Positions 1-7,046 of a stretch of 57,386 nt of DNA are shown here, piece by piece. The position numbers and the translations under genes are program-made. This stretch comes from Penumbrarchaeum sp964445525 (lineage in GTDB: Archaea; Thermoplasmatota; Penumbrarchaeia; Penumbrarchaeales; Penumbrarchaeaceae). Location of the stretch: contig CAYULA010000024.1 in NCBI GenBank assembly GCA_964445525.1, positions 1 through 57,386 on the forward strand, given 5' to 3'. Under the pieces are notes generated by a model. That model did not search any database. It was given only the letters and a program-made list of their open reading frames with translations, and was not told the DNA's origin. The number at the start of each line of letters is the position of its first letter. Positions within the stretch are counted from its first letter, which is position 1.

Positions 1-70
1 AATATCAATAGTTTTCTACCGTGTCAGGAACCAACCCACGAAGTAGTATTAAGAGTTGATCAAAATTAAT

Positions 71-144
71 TCAGAGGTCCTGTTACGAGGACCTTGGAAG
101 AGGTCCTCTGAAAAGAATTGAACCTTGGGCCTGTTCGGCACTGT
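71..144 (-). repeat. TA-island hairpin repeat, copy 1
   Basis: This is a copy of a roughly 75-base repeat found downstream of most genes in the first 7.4 kb. Read on the minus strand it begins with CAGTGCCGAACAGGCCCAAG and ends with three mutually complementary segments (GAGGACC, GGTCCTC, AGGACCTC) that can form alternative 7-bp hairpins. It lies 3' of the AlbA_2 remnant. The bases before it (1-70) show no convincing gene. Confidence 0.85.
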
Positions 145-184
145 GATAAGGAGGTCCGATAAAGTCAGCAGATTGTTATATGTT

Positions 185-442
185 TCATATGATCTCCCAG
201 CGTCCCTCCTTTCGACCACCCGTGCGTCTGAGAAAACCATCGGATTGCAGTTTTTGGAGATTTCGTTCTATTGATCGTTCGGTAACACCAATAAGAGAAG
301 CCAGTTCAGGAATTGTTATCCTGTCGTTCTTTTCGATCTCTAGCAATATCTTTCCCGACGTTTTTCCAACACTTTCCCGACGCTTTACCGACATCTTCTC
401 TGAAGATTCCTGTGGATGAAAGAGGAATTGTGTTTGATGCAA
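185..442 (-). pseudogene. C-terminal winged-helix remnant of an AlbA_2/RecG-like protein
   Basis: The 85 codons encode only a winged helix-turn-helix (residues ~30-85) ending in GGRKEGRWEII. That ending is characteristic of the extreme C-terminus of AlbA_2 (Schlafen-type, 'RecG-like') ATP-binding regulators, which normally run 450-500 residues. The AlbA_2 and HATPase domains are absent. The only start is a TTG, and a truncated repeat copy (449-487) abuts the 5' side, so the fragment looks cut at a repeat boundary. The low-complexity Ser/Lys/Arg stretch before the HTH resembles the SRLKSRLKS linker of the complete AlbA_2 protein at 1385-2836, but the HTH sequences differ, so it is not a recent duplicate of that gene. 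It could still be expressed as a small DNA-binding protein. Confidence 0.6.
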
Positions 443-448
443 AATAAT

Positions 449-487
449 TCAGAGGTCCTCTTACCGAGAGTAAAACCTTGGGCCTGT
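449..487 (-). repeat. TA-island repeat, truncated copy 2
   Basis: It contains AGAGGTCCTCTTACCGAGAG and the CCTTGGGCCTGT tail but lacks the central GAGGACC arm and the CGGCACTGTG end. It sits between the stop of the HEPN gene and the truncated AlbA_2 remnant. The loss of the middle suggests recombination between repeat arms. Confidence 0.75.
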
Positions 488-500
488 CTGGTAAAATGAT

Positions 501-941
501 TTAGTCATGAATATCTGTTTCTTCATGACCTTCGTTTTTTTCTTCAAAATTCTCATATCCGGTTTTATTCATTGCCCATCCGAAGATGGCTTCGGCATCT
601 TTGAGAGCCTCCATGAATTCATCTTCTTCAATAGGTTCATAAACACCGGGATATCTGGTTTCAACAGCATATTGAGTGAGGTATCTTCCGTTCTTTACCG
701 GATCCGGAACCTCTATCCCTTCGTTTTCGAGCAGATCGATCAGATAGGAAATATCATGAGTTCTCTTGAATATAATTTCCTCTTTGATGCAGACAGCCTT
801 CAATGCTTTTTCAGCAGATTGTTGGATGTCAAAACAGAGGTCCTCTAGGAGTATCTTTGAATTCTCTCTTTTACTCCTTGCCCTTTCCAGATTGCTCAGG
901 GATCTTCCCATCCATAGATTGACATCCTCAAGCCTTTGCAT
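501..941 (-). CDS. HEPN-domain protein of an MNT/HEPN toxin-antitoxin pair
   Basis: This 146-residue all-alpha protein has the features of the PF05168-type HEPN family: an N-terminal helix with W and R residues, a central FDIQQSAEKALKA helix, a THDISYL segment at the position of the HEPN active-site region, and the RYPGVYEPI motif near residue 95. HEPN proteins paired with minimal nucleotidyltransferases form type VII toxin-antitoxin systems, in which the HEPN RNase is AMPylated by its partner. The start overlaps the end of the upstream nucleotidyltransferase gene by 14 bases, and GGGAGG precedes the ATG, so the two are translationally coupled. The last 15 residues are very acidic. The family and pairing are clear; the toxic activity is inferred from family knowledge. 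Confidence 0.88.
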   Translation of the reverse strand: MQRLEDVNLWMGRSLSNLERARSKRENSKILLEDLCFDIQQSAEKALKAVCIKEEIIFKRTHDISYLIDLLENEGIEVPDPVKNGRYLTQYAVETRYPGVYEPIEEDEFMEALKDAEAIFGWAMNKTGYENFEEKNEGHEETDIHD

Positions 942-1239
942 AAAGAGTCTTTCCCTCCCTCAGGGCTTCTCCGTAGATCATGTAGGGATCGTCGAGATAT
1001 TGGTTCATTCTTTCCTTGTCAACAATTACCAGATCAATAGGAACACCTATCCCTGACAATGAATTATAGATCTTCTTTGCCAGTTTCCTCGAATTATCCA
1101 GACCTGATTTTATTATAAGAATGTCATAATCACTATCATCTCTTTCGTCTCCGGAAGCTCTTGAACCAAAAAGCAGGATCATATCCGGATCTGCGACCAT
1201 GACGATCCTTTCTATGATTTCATTGAGTTTATCTTCCAT
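928..1239 (-). CDS. Minimal nucleotidyltransferase (MNT) antitoxin
   Basis: This 103-residue protein carries the nucleotidyltransferase signature GSRASGDERDDSDYDILII (residues ~26-44), the GSx(10)DxD pattern of MNT/MntA enzymes that bind NTP and two metal ions. A third acidic strand (IDLVIVD) follows near residue 75. It is the first gene of a two-gene unit with the HEPN gene, overlapping by 14 bases. By family, it would neutralise the HEPN partner by transferring AMP or oligo-AMP to it. The length is normal for the family. A hairpin repeat copy (1312-1383) separates it from the next upstream gene. Confidence 0.9.
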   Translation of the reverse strand: MEDKLNEIIERIVMVADPDMILLFGSRASGDERDDSDYDILIIKSGLDNSRKLAKKIYNSLSGIGVPIDLVIVDKERMNQYLDDPYMIYGEALREGKTLYAKA

Positions 1240-1311
1240 CCGATTACAACCTGAGAATTGATTGGTTTTCTGATTTTTATTTTTATCCTATTGAATGAAC
1301 TGATTCCAAGA

Positions 1312-1383
1312 ACTTCCTGTCACGAGGACCTTGGAAGAGGTCCTCTTAAAGAGATTAAAACCTTGGGCCTGTTCGGCACTGTG
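1312..1383 (-). repeat. TA-island hairpin repeat, copy 3
   Basis: This near-complete copy has the GAGGACC-8 nt-GGTCCTC stem and the full CAGTGCCGAACAGGCCCAAG arm. It begins one base after the stop codon of the AlbA_2 gene. That tight placement recurs at the other modules. Confidence 0.85.
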
Positions 1384-1384
1384 T

Positions 1385-2836
1385 TCAATTATCGAGAAGA
1401 TCCTTACCCTTCTTTGTCAATCTGTATTTCTGTTTACTGCTATTGGGTTTCTCCGGAATGGTCATTTCAATATATTCCATATCAAGAAGATTTTTTACTT
1501 GTTTATGAAGTTCACCGGATAGGCTGCTATGTCCCAACTTTTCTGCAAATTCGGATTTGCTATATTCACCTTCATCAAGGAAAAATACTACTTTAGCTGC
1601 AAGTTCAGACTTTAGCCGTGACTTTAGCCGTGACTTTAGCCGTGACTCGGGCCGTTCCTTATCGAGAAGGTCCTCTTTTGCTATCTCAATGTCTTCATTC
1701 AACCATATCGTGAACCTTACTCTCATACCAATTTCCTCAATATCAGGAGGGCGAAGACCCAATTCATCCGCTTCCATGAACATCCTTCTGATACCACTTC
1801 CCCACTGCTCTATCAAACCCAATTCCTTGAAAACCCTGGCAATAACATGATTACGTATCTTTGATACTCCCTGGAGAAGATCATCAACTGTCAGACCCGG
1901 CAACAATATCCCGGGGTTTTCTATTTCTATTCGATCGTCGAAAAAGGAAACCCGAATTGGAGCTCCTCTTTGAGAATAATCTGAATGAACGATCGCATTG
2001 ATCACGGCCTCTCGCAGTATTGAAAGAGGAATGCTCCAGACATCCTTCCTGCGTATCTCCGAAATATCCGCACCACGAAATGCATGCTTCTTCAGAAAGT
2101 CCATTACCTCTTCCACTGCCAGAGGAAGATGCTCGTGGATTTCAATGTGATCAAAGATATTCACTTTATCCTTGCCAAGAAATCTTCCACATTGTATCCA
2201 GGCATCCGGGAAATCAATATCACGATCTTTCCCGAATAGAAGAACACCTCCGATTGTGGGAACAAGTTTTCCCTGATATTCGGAGACAAGATGCAATGAT
2301 CGAAAATCCTTCTTTTTCAGATCTCTGTATCCATCAAAACACGAAACAGCAGCTTCCATGTCCAGATCCTTATATGTTCTATCGGGAAGGATCTCCTCAT
2401 CATAGGATTTTCCCGTTACTGTTCTTTTCAGTTCTGAAATGAGCTCTCGATCAGCTTTTCTATTTGTTGAACCCAGTCTAACATACACACCTTCGTCAGG
2501 ACCCTCCTTTTTTACCCAATGAGGACGGAGTCCACTGGGATAAACTTCAACCCTTAGGAGAGTTTTATCTTTGTAGGGAACCAGTTCGATATTTGGAATC
2601 AGCCTCGGAACGATATTATCCGAGATTATATTACATAATCTCTCCTCTTCTTGGAGAGGATCCTCCACCCCAAGTATTACCTCTTTGTTATCTTCAACTC
2701 CGATGTATAAAGAGCCTCCAGCCGTGTTGGAGAATGCTACCAAGGTCTTGACAATATTTTTAGGTGAAGATAGATCCCGTTTGAACTCCAGAGTCTTTCC
2801 TTCCGGAGATTCTATTGGATCGAATTCATTTAACAT
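1385..2836 (-). CDS. AlbA_2 (Schlafen-type) / HATPase_c_4 putative regulator
   Basis: The 483-residue protein begins with an AlbA_2 domain: EGKTLEFKRDLS, then LVAFSNTAGGSLYIGVED (residues ~12-60). A central domain includes REAVINAIVHSDYSQRG and IENPGILLPGL, typical of the GHKL-like HATPase_c_4 region found in 'RecG-like' regulators. The C-terminal winged helix (residues ~410-480) is preceded by a perfect SRLKSRLKSRLKS triple repeat. Family members are nucleic-acid-binding regulators, some linked to toxin-antitoxin or phage defence functions; the role here is not known. An RHH/UPF0175 gene lies 34 bases upstream on the same strand, so the two probably form a unit. The RLKS triplication is encoded by an 12-base direct repeat near 1608-1645 and could vary in copy number by slippage. 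Confidence 0.85.
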   Translation of the reverse strand: MLNEFDPIESPEGKTLEFKRDLSSPKNIVKTLVAFSNTAGGSLYIGVEDNKEVILGVEDPLQEEERLCNIISDNIVPRLIPNIELVPYKDKTLLRVEVYPSGLRPHWVKKEGPDEGVYVRLGSTNRKADRELISELKRTVTGKSYDEEILPDRTYKDLDMEAAVSCFDGYRDLKKKDFRSLHLVSEYQGKLVPTIGGVLLFGKDRDIDFPDAWIQCGRFLGKDKVNIFDHIEIHEHLPLAVEEVMDFLKKHAFRGADISEIRRKDVWSIPLSILREAVINAIVHSDYSQRGAPIRVSFFDDRIEIENPGILLPGLTVDDLLQGVSKIRNHVIARVFKELGLIEQWGSGIRRMFMEADELGLRPPDIEEIGMRVRFTIWLNEDIEIAKEDLLDKERPESRLKSRLKSRLKSELAAKVVFFLDEGEYSKSEFAEKLGHSSLSGELHKQVKNLLDMEYIEMTIPEKPNSSKQKYRLTKKGKDLLDN

Positions 2837-2870
2837 GAATGACCACTCAAATAATTTGATTCTACATCAA

Positions 2871-3185
2871 TCAAGATACCATCTCTTCCAGTTCAGAGGA
2901 CCTTTCCGTATCTTTCTTTCCTCTTCTAATAATTCCCTCATCAATGAGAATGTTCTTCATCTCATCAAATGAAACACCTGCAATCTCTGCGGCTCTGGAT
3001 ATGGTTATCTTTTCATCCTTGTACAATTTAATGGCCGCTACTAATCTCACCTCAGGTTTCTGAGATAGGAAATTCCTCAAAGCTTCACGCACTATTTCCG
3101 ATCGATTATCGTAATAACCTAGTGAGATCAAAGCATCGAGTTCTTCGCTCATCTTCTGCGGAAGGACTATCGAAACCATATTCAT
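2871..3185 (-). CDS. Ribbon-helix-helix / UPF0175-type antitoxin-like regulator
   Basis: The 104-residue protein has an N-terminal ribbon-helix-helix (MVSIVLPQKMSEELDALI... through REALRNFL, residues ~3-45). It then has a UPF0175-like helix-turn-helix (KDEKITISRAAEIAGVSF). This double architecture is typical of antitoxins that repress their own operon. No small toxin follows; the next gene is the AlbA_2 protein, suggesting the RHH protein controls or pairs with it. A perfect palindrome, TATTCATG-3 nt-CATGAATA at 3179-3197, overlaps the start codon and is a plausible self-operator. Confidence 0.85.
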   Translation of the reverse strand: MNMVSIVLPQKMSEELDALISLGYYDNRSEIVREALRNFLSQKPEVRLVAAIKLYKDEKITISRAAEIAGVSFDEMKNILIDEGIIRRGKKDTERSSELEEMVS

Positions 3186-3197
3186 GCCTCATGAATA
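3179..3197. promoter_or_regulatory. Palindromic operator over the RHH start codon
   Basis: TATTCATG and CATGAATA form perfect 8-bp arms with a 3-base spacer. The site covers the ATG of the RHH gene, just downstream of the AT-rich TTAATATATTC box. RHH dimers bind short inverted repeats of this size, so autoregulation is a reasonable inference. Confidence 0.6.
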
Positions 3198-3293
3198 TAT
3201 TAACTAATAACAATAAATAACTTTTGTTACCATAATACGTTCCGCCTACCGTTTAAATAGTAAATCTTACACATCTGCCCATCCGTTAGCGCA

Positions 3294-3439
3294 GACATGC
3301 CGGAGGCATTGCCCCGTTGCAAAGCAATGAGGCTCTGGTCGTACTGCCTTTACTCGGGAAGGTGGGGGTTCTCTTCTCTCCAGATTCTGGGAATCTGGAG
3401 CGCGAGACCTGAAGGTCCTCTTGATCGAGAAAAAAAACC
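3294..3439. repeat. Long structured repeat (type B), copy 1
   Basis: This 146-base segment matches 5785-5929 over its whole length. It holds two strong hairpins: GCCCCGTTGC/GCAATGAGGC (3311-3333) and a perfect 10-bp stem CTCCAGATTC/GAATCTGGAG (3378-3400). It ends in GAGACCT...AGGTCCTC and a run of A. It occupies the gap 3' of the VapC gene. Stretch 3198-3293 holds only promoter-like AT-rich sequence. Confidence 0.8.
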
Positions 3440-3497
3440 ATGAATATTGGATTGATACAAACAGATCAGGAGGTCCCCTGAATGTAAGAAATAAAAA

Positions 3498-3929
3498 TCA
3501 TTCTTCTTCAGAGGGCCTTTTGACGAAATCATTGATGGTAATACACTCAATTGAATCGATATCTTTGAAATCCGAATCCTCGGATATGATAGATTCCGAA
3601 CCGGATTCAATAGCACATGCCAGGTGAATTGAATCTCTGGGGCCCAGATTTTTCCCATCCAGTATCTCGTAGGTTTTCCAGAGTATAGATTTATCCACCG
3701 ATATGAACCTGAGATTCTTCATCTTCAACATTGACCTCACGATTCTCAAAGCATTCTCACTATCCTTTTCTCTTTTCACTATCCAGAAAACCTCGTCAAA
3801 TGTGAGGGTGGAGGTACTTGCTTCATAATTACCGAGTCTGATCTCCTTTATGATTCTCCTAGAATTGTCTCCCACTTCATCTTCATAAAGTGCCGCGGTT
3901 ATAAAAACATTGGAATCGAGATAGATCAA
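3498..3929 (-). CDS. vapC: PIN-domain toxin (VapC)
   Basis: This 143-residue PIN protein opens with IYLDSNVFI, whose Asp is the first catalytic acidic residue. TFDEVFWI follows near residue 43, and DSIHLACAIESGSESIISEDSDF near residues 97-120 provides the remaining acidic residues of the PIN active site. VapC toxins are Mg-dependent RNases that cleave tRNA or rRNA. The TTG start lies in a TTGA overlap with the stop of the upstream AbrB-type gene, preceded by GGAGAGG, so translation is coupled. A type-B structured repeat lies 3' of the gene. Confidence 0.9.
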   Translation of the reverse strand: MIYLDSNVFITAALYEDEVGDNSRRIIKEIRLGNYEASTSTLTFDEVFWIVKREKDSENALRIVRSMLKMKNLRFISVDKSILWKTYEILDGKNLGPRDSIHLACAIESGSESIISEDSDFKDIDSIECITINDFVKRPSEEE

Positions 3930-4174
3930 TTCCTCTCCTCCATCTGGGAATCATATGCTTCATGAGGATCTATCTTTCTTTTTACCTTCTTTCCGGTTTT
4001 CGCCACATCCTCAAAGATCTCTTCGGTTTCTTCTTTATCATTCGTTATTACGATCCCATCATCGGTATACTCCACCAGCACATCACTTCCCGGAAACATC
4101 TCGAACTCATCCCTGAAAATTTTCGGAATGACTATCTGCCCCTTAGGACCTACCTTAACATGTTTTGCAAACAT
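3926..4174 (-). CDS. vapB: AbrB/SpoVT-type antitoxin (VapB)
   Basis: The 82-residue protein has an N-terminal swapped-hairpin DNA-binding domain: KHVKVGPKGQIVIPKIFRDE, then VLVEYTDDGIVI. The acidic and basic C-terminal half (residues ~45-82) would contact the PIN toxin. It overlaps the VapC gene by four bases and has GGTAGG just before the ATG. A TATA-like CATATAAAT box lies about 25 bases upstream. The pair is a standard archaeal VapBC module, and autoregulation is expected from the family. Confidence 0.9.
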   Translation of the reverse strand: MFAKHVKVGPKGQIVIPKIFRDEFEMFPGSDVLVEYTDDGIVITNDKEETEEIFEDVAKTGKKVKRKIDPHEAYDSQMEERN

Positions 4175-4264
4175 ATTCCTACCACGAGTTATACATTTAT
4201 ATGATCCATATTAATACTTTATTACATGAACTCAGAGTTGATACAACAATATAGAAGGTTCTCA

Positions 4265-4339
4265 CAGAGGTCCTGTAACGAGGACCTTGGAAGAGGTCCT
4301 CTTACCGAGAATAAAACCTTGGGCCTGTTCGGCACTGTG
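4265..4339 (-). repeat. TA-island hairpin repeat, copy 4 (complete)
   Basis: This is the most complete copy, with the arms AGAGGTCCTG, GAGGACC and GGTCCTC, the linker TTACCGAGAATAAAA and the tail CCTTGGGCCTGTTCGGCACT. It starts two bases after the stop codon of the zinc-finger antitoxin gene. Confidence 0.88.
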
Positions 4340-4341
4340 TT

Positions 4342-4590
4342 TTATGCGGTTTGGTATGATCTTCCAACGAGTTGCAGAGAAGAAAGATCATGATCGATCA
4401 ATTTCTTTCTCAAGATCTCAAACCTCTGGACATCCTCTTTGGTATAGAGCCTCTCACCGCACTTGAGACAGACATCAACTTCCACTTCAATTGACGCGGT
4501 GTCATTTCCACCTTTGATAAGCTTCTCTACCTTTTTTCTTCGGAGTTCTCCACCACAGATGGGGCATTTCACAAAGGAAGTCTTGTTCAT
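4342..4590 (-). CDS. YgiT-type zinc-finger antitoxin
   Basis: This is an 82-residue protein with two CxxC knuckles (CPICGG near residue 9 and CLKCGERL near residue 46), the YgiT/MqsA N-terminal zinc-finger type. The C-terminal helix (TKEDVQRFEILRKKL) lacks the MqsA HTH, as in the short YgiT antitoxins paired with DUF4258 proteins. The ATG at 4590 overlaps the upstream stop in an ATGA and has GGAGAAGG before it. A TTG 18 bases further upstream is possible but less likely. The zinc finger would stabilise the fold, with neutralisation of the DUF4258 partner inferred. Confidence 0.85.
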   Translation of the reverse strand: MNKTSFVKCPICGGELRRKKVEKLIKGGNDTASIEVEVDVCLKCGERLYTKEDVQRFEILRKKLIDHDLSSLQLVGRSYQTA

Positions 4591-4904
4591 ATGATCCTTC
4601 TCCTGCAATCTTCAGACCATTTTTCCGGGTCTGGTCTGTAAACTGTTATTAGAACCGTATGTTTATTAATATTATCATAAGCCCATACGGAGTGGACCAC
4701 ATTTCCTGAAAAATCCTTCCCACAGATCAGGAAAGACGGATATGGTTTGTCATCCATATATTTCTCGATTATCTCTCCGGTAAAGACCGAATAGAATATT
4801 CCATTGAAATCCAGTTTATCAGATATTGATTCTTCATAAGCATGATCTGTGATCCTTATCCTATCGGTTCTCAAGGATTCAATTATTCCTTTAATGGTTA
4901 TCAA
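4587..4904 (-). CDS. DUF4258 protein, RelE/BrnT-like putative toxin
   Basis: This 105-residue protein shows the DUF4258 pattern: an N-terminal helix, then RIRITDHAYEESISD with the conserved HA..R/E-type segment (residues ~16-28), and strands ending in LITVYRPDPEKW. Such proteins share the RelE/BrnT-like fold and pair with YgiT zinc-finger antitoxins. The probable start is a TTG with GGAGAT about nine bases before it. Order is toxin first, antitoxin second, with a 4-base overlap, the usual arrangement for this pair. The mRNA interferase activity is an inference. Confidence 0.82.
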   Translation of the reverse strand: MITIKGIIESLRTDRIRITDHAYEESISDKLDFNGIFYSVFTGEIIEKYMDDKPYPSFLICGKDFSGNVVHSVWAYDNINKHTVLITVYRPDPEKWSEDCRRRII

Positions 4905-5047
4905 GAATGTTTCATCTCCAATATCTCTCTACTTTCAAAGATTTTTATCATCATTGTGTGATTAAAAATTTTCCTTTACGATTTGAATCCATTAATTCTA
5001 AGATTCAATAGCGAAACCTGATAGAAGGTAAAATTATCCTCATTTCT

Positions 5048-5088
5048 GAGGGCCTCCCCACGAAATACTATTTTAAAACGGCAGCCGA
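5048..5088. repeat. Short intergenic repeat block (type C), copy 1
   Basis: GGGCCTCCCCACGAAATACTATTTTAAAACGGCAGC-type sequence recurs with few changes at 7219-7257. Both copies lie 20-40 bases before a type-A hairpin repeat, with ATATGAAAAAA or ATAATGAAAAAA between them. This indicates a composite repeat unit. Bases 4905-5047 contain nothing else I recognise. Confidence 0.65.
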
Positions 5089-5105
5089 ACGATAATGAAA
5101 AAAGA

Positions 5106-5174
5106 AGGCCCTGTCACGAGGACCTTTAGGAAGGTCCTCTTGCCGAGAATAAAACCTTGGGCCTGTTCGGCACT
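5106..5174 (-). repeat. TA-island hairpin repeat, copy 5
   Basis: Here the stem is GAGGACC-TTTAGGAA-GGTCCTC, with a changed loop but both arms kept. The tail CCTTGGGCCTGTTCGGCACT is intact. The copy lies 33 bases after the RelE stop. Confidence 0.83.
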
Positions 5175-5207
5175 ATTTTCATGACAATCCATATTTTTTG
5201 GGAGATT

Positions 5208-5486
5208 TCATTCTATCCAATCATATGCCTTATCTCTGGGAATTATCTTTGCCACTTTCACAACATTTCCCTCTATAACATACATGGCCCGGTAGTTTCC
5301 CGCCCTCAACCGATAGTAATCCTTCTTCGGACCTTTCAATTTCTTGATATCCGCATTGGGTCTTGGTCTATAGGGGTCCTCTTTGAGCTCCGACAACTTG
5401 CTTCTTACAACAGACCTGTGATCGGGAGGCAAACCATTCAATTGACGTCTGGCTGTCTCGGACAGTAAGACTTCATATCTCTTCAA
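5208..5486 (-). CDS. RelE/ParE-family toxin
   Basis: The protein is 92 residues from the TTG at 5486 (KRYEVLLSETARRQLNGLP). It has the RelE/ParE fold pattern: a helical N-terminus, LSELKEDPYRP, then KLKGPKKDYYRLRAGNYRAMYVIEG and a C-terminal strand VVKVAKI. The two R residues in YRLRAGNYRAMY are typical of this superfamily. The TTG start is favoured because GAGGAG lies ten bases upstream and it overlaps the antitoxin stop by 14 bases; a longer reading from 5522 would overlap the antitoxin by 50. The toxin should inhibit translation by cutting mRNA, or act on gyrase if ParE-like; sequence alone does not decide. Confidence 0.87.
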   Translation of the reverse strand: MKRYEVLLSETARRQLNGLPPDHRSVVRSKLSELKEDPYRPRPNADIKKLKGPKKDYYRLRAGNYRAMYVIEGNVVKVAKIIPRDKAYDWIE

Positions 5487-5664
5487 GGGGAACAAACTCC
5501 TCTGTCTCAAGGATCCTGTCAATATCCTCGAAGAATTCCAGTTTACGAGCCATTTCGATCAATCTGTGGATCAATTCATCGTAGGTTTCTCCTTTCCTAC
5601 CGAGTTCTCGCAATTGCTCACGGGTATCCTTGTTGAGCTGAATAGTCGTTACAGAGTTCATCAA
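5473..5664 (-). CDS. Small antitoxin paired with RelE/ParE toxin
   Basis: The 63-residue protein starts with a strand that looks ribbon-helix-helix-like (SVTTIQLNKDTREQLRELG). It then has YDELIHRLIEMARKLEFFEDI and an acidic tail. This is the common small archaeal antitoxin type (DUF7557-like) found upstream of RelE genes. The gene precedes and overlaps its toxin. The TTGAATTATATAG sequence around 5690-5710 is a candidate promoter. The family assignment is from pattern recognition only. Confidence 0.75.
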   Translation of the reverse strand: MMNSVTTIQLNKDTREQLRELGRKGETYDELIHRLIEMARKLEFFEDIDRILETEEFVPLEEI

Positions 5665-5784
5665 ACCAACCTATTGGTCATTATATGCTATTATTTGAAT
5701 TATATAGTTTTCTCCTATCTTTGTTTCATATGGTGATTTGAATCTGTGCCAAACGTGGCCCCAGCCCGAGGCCCCAATAGGTAG

Positions 5785-5996
5785 GACATGCCGGAGGCAT
5801 TGCCCCGTTGCGAAACAATGGGGCTCTGGTCGTACCGTCTTTACTCGTGAGTGTGGGAGTTCTCTTCTCTCCGAATCGGGTGATACGGAGCGCGAGACCT
5901 AAAGGTCCTCTCAATCGGGAAAAAAACGTGAATAAAGAATTTATCAAAACCAATTTACTCTTACAAGAATTGAACCTTGGGCCTGTTCGGCACTTT
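5785..5996. repeat. Long structured repeat (type B), copy 2, plus type-A tail
   Basis: Bases 5785-5929 repeat 3294-3439. The first stem is GCCCCGTTG/CAATGGGGC (5802-5824). The second is CTCCGAATC/GATACGGAG (5869-5890), paired although both arms differ from copy 1. It then continues into the type-A tail (CCTTGGGCCTGTTCGGCACT), which ends at the stop of the HEPN gene at 5999. Confidence 0.8.
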
Positions 5997-5998
5997 GA

Positions 5999-6376
5999 TC
6001 AATTATCTTCCTTCAATAGTTCACTTATCCTTTTGTTGAATCTTTTTGCTTCCCCTATCGCTCTTTCGGCGACTTCCCGGGATACGTATGCGGTTTGACC
6101 GTAATCACCGAGCATCCTTCTCTCAAAACCTCTTCTGAGAATTGCACTGAATTCCTTATCCAATAAATTGGATTTTACGAAATGCAATCCGAATTGGGAG
6201 ATCAATCCCGAGTGGGTGGAATAACTGACATTCTCTCTCTTTAGAAGTTCCTGGACAAGGTAGAACATGGAATAATAACATCTCGAAACACAAGCATCAA
6301 AAAATTCATTTTCAAAAAGTAATTCGGCTGCTTTCAATGCTCTCTCGGACCTCTCGATTCCAGTATCTTCTCTCAA
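5999..6376 (-). CDS. HEPN-domain protein (second MNT/HEPN pair)
   Basis: The 125-residue helical protein has the HEPN features RSERALKAAELLFEN, SRCYYSMFYLVQELLKREN and THSGLISQFGLHFVK. It belongs to the subgroup whose histidine lies in a THSGL loop (residue ~58) rather than a strict Rx4-6H motif, so RNase activity is less certain than for the first HEPN protein. The TTG start overlaps the nucleotidyltransferase stop in a TTGA, with GAGGGG just before it. The gene is immediately followed by the tail of a repeat copy. Confidence 0.85.
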   Translation of the reverse strand: MREDTGIERSERALKAAELLFENEFFDACVSRCYYSMFYLVQELLKRENVSYSTHSGLISQFGLHFVKSNLLDKEFSAILRRGFERRMLGDYGQTAYVSREVAERAIGEAKRFNKRISELLKEDN

Positions 6377-6708
6377 ATTGCTATCCCCTCTTTTCGGATG
6401 TTCTTGAAAATTGAAAAATTCCCGTTGAGATATTCGTTATTGGTCATGGGGAGGATCGATATCATCACGTCATACTTCAAAGAGATATCGTTGGTGAGAT
6501 CCACCATCTTTTCAACCTCTTCGTATTTATCAAATTCTCCATCAAGTACAACTGCTATGTCAATATCTGATTCATTTCCCTGTGAATTTCTCGCGTATGA
6601 ACCGAACAACAGGATATTATCCAATTTATCCCTGTAATTCTCAGATAGTATATCCTTGATCGATTTCAGTATCTGATCCAGTTCCTTACTCGATTTTGAT
6701 CTTATCAT
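6373..6708 (-). CDS. MNT-type nucleotidyltransferase (second pair)
   Basis: This 111-residue protein has the signature LFGSYARNSQGNESDIDIAV (residues ~34-53), fitting GSx(10)DxD. A later acidic residue lies in YDVMISILPM. It is somewhat longer at the N-terminus than the first MNT (SKELDQILKSIKDILSENYRDK). It forms a coupled unit with the HEPN gene. GGTG precedes the ATG by six bases. It would act as the AMP-transferring antitoxin by family analogy. Confidence 0.87.
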   Translation of the reverse strand: MIRSKSSKELDQILKSIKDILSENYRDKLDNILLFGSYARNSQGNESDIDIAVVLDGEFDKYEEVEKMVDLTNDISLKYDVMISILPMTNNEYLNGNFSIFKNIRKEGIAI

Positions 6709-6791
6709 TTAAACACCGATATCTCTGGGCTGATTAAAAACTGTTGTTACAATCGGTTGATCAATCGAATTCTTCAACCGGGAATCTCATA

Positions 6792-7043
6792 TCAGGCCTC
6801 GATCTTCAAAGGTAGAACTGAAGTGTGTTCAATGGATTCGGAGGCATAACAGAGACATGCAATGATATCCTCTCTTTTCAATCCCTGATATTCATCAATA
6901 ATTTCCTCGATTGAAAGGCCGTCGGACATCAACTCAAGAATGAATTGAACAGTCAGCCTGGTTCCCTTTATAACTGGTTTACCAACCATGATGTCCGGAT
7001 CGATGACGATCCTGTTTAGGAGTTCTTCATGTTGATGTCCCAT
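6792..7043 (-). CDS. DUF433 protein, orphan antitoxin-like
   Basis: The protein is 83 residues from the ATG at 7043. The DUF433 signature is clear: RIVIDPDIMVGKPVIKGTRL (residues ~11-30), then LELMSDGLSIEEIIDEYQGL and a C-terminal helix. DUF433 proteins are HTH antitoxins normally paired with a DUF5615 PIN-like toxin, but no such gene follows; the next gene is an MNT. It is therefore an orphan or controls something else. A TTG at 7058 is an alternative start. The ATG is preferred because the ATTATATC TATA box at about 7063-7070 would place the transcript start almost at it (leaderless). Confidence 0.8.
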   Translation of the reverse strand: MGHQHEELLNRIVIDPDIMVGKPVIKGTRLTVQFILELMSDGLSIEEIIDEYQGLKREDIIACLCYASESIEHTSVLPLKIEA

Positions 7044-7046
7044 CAG

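Noticed and set aside
49..240. 63-codon minus-strand frame at the left edge
   Set aside because: It runs across the hairpin repeat copy 1 and overlaps the AlbA_2 remnant; no start site or family match.
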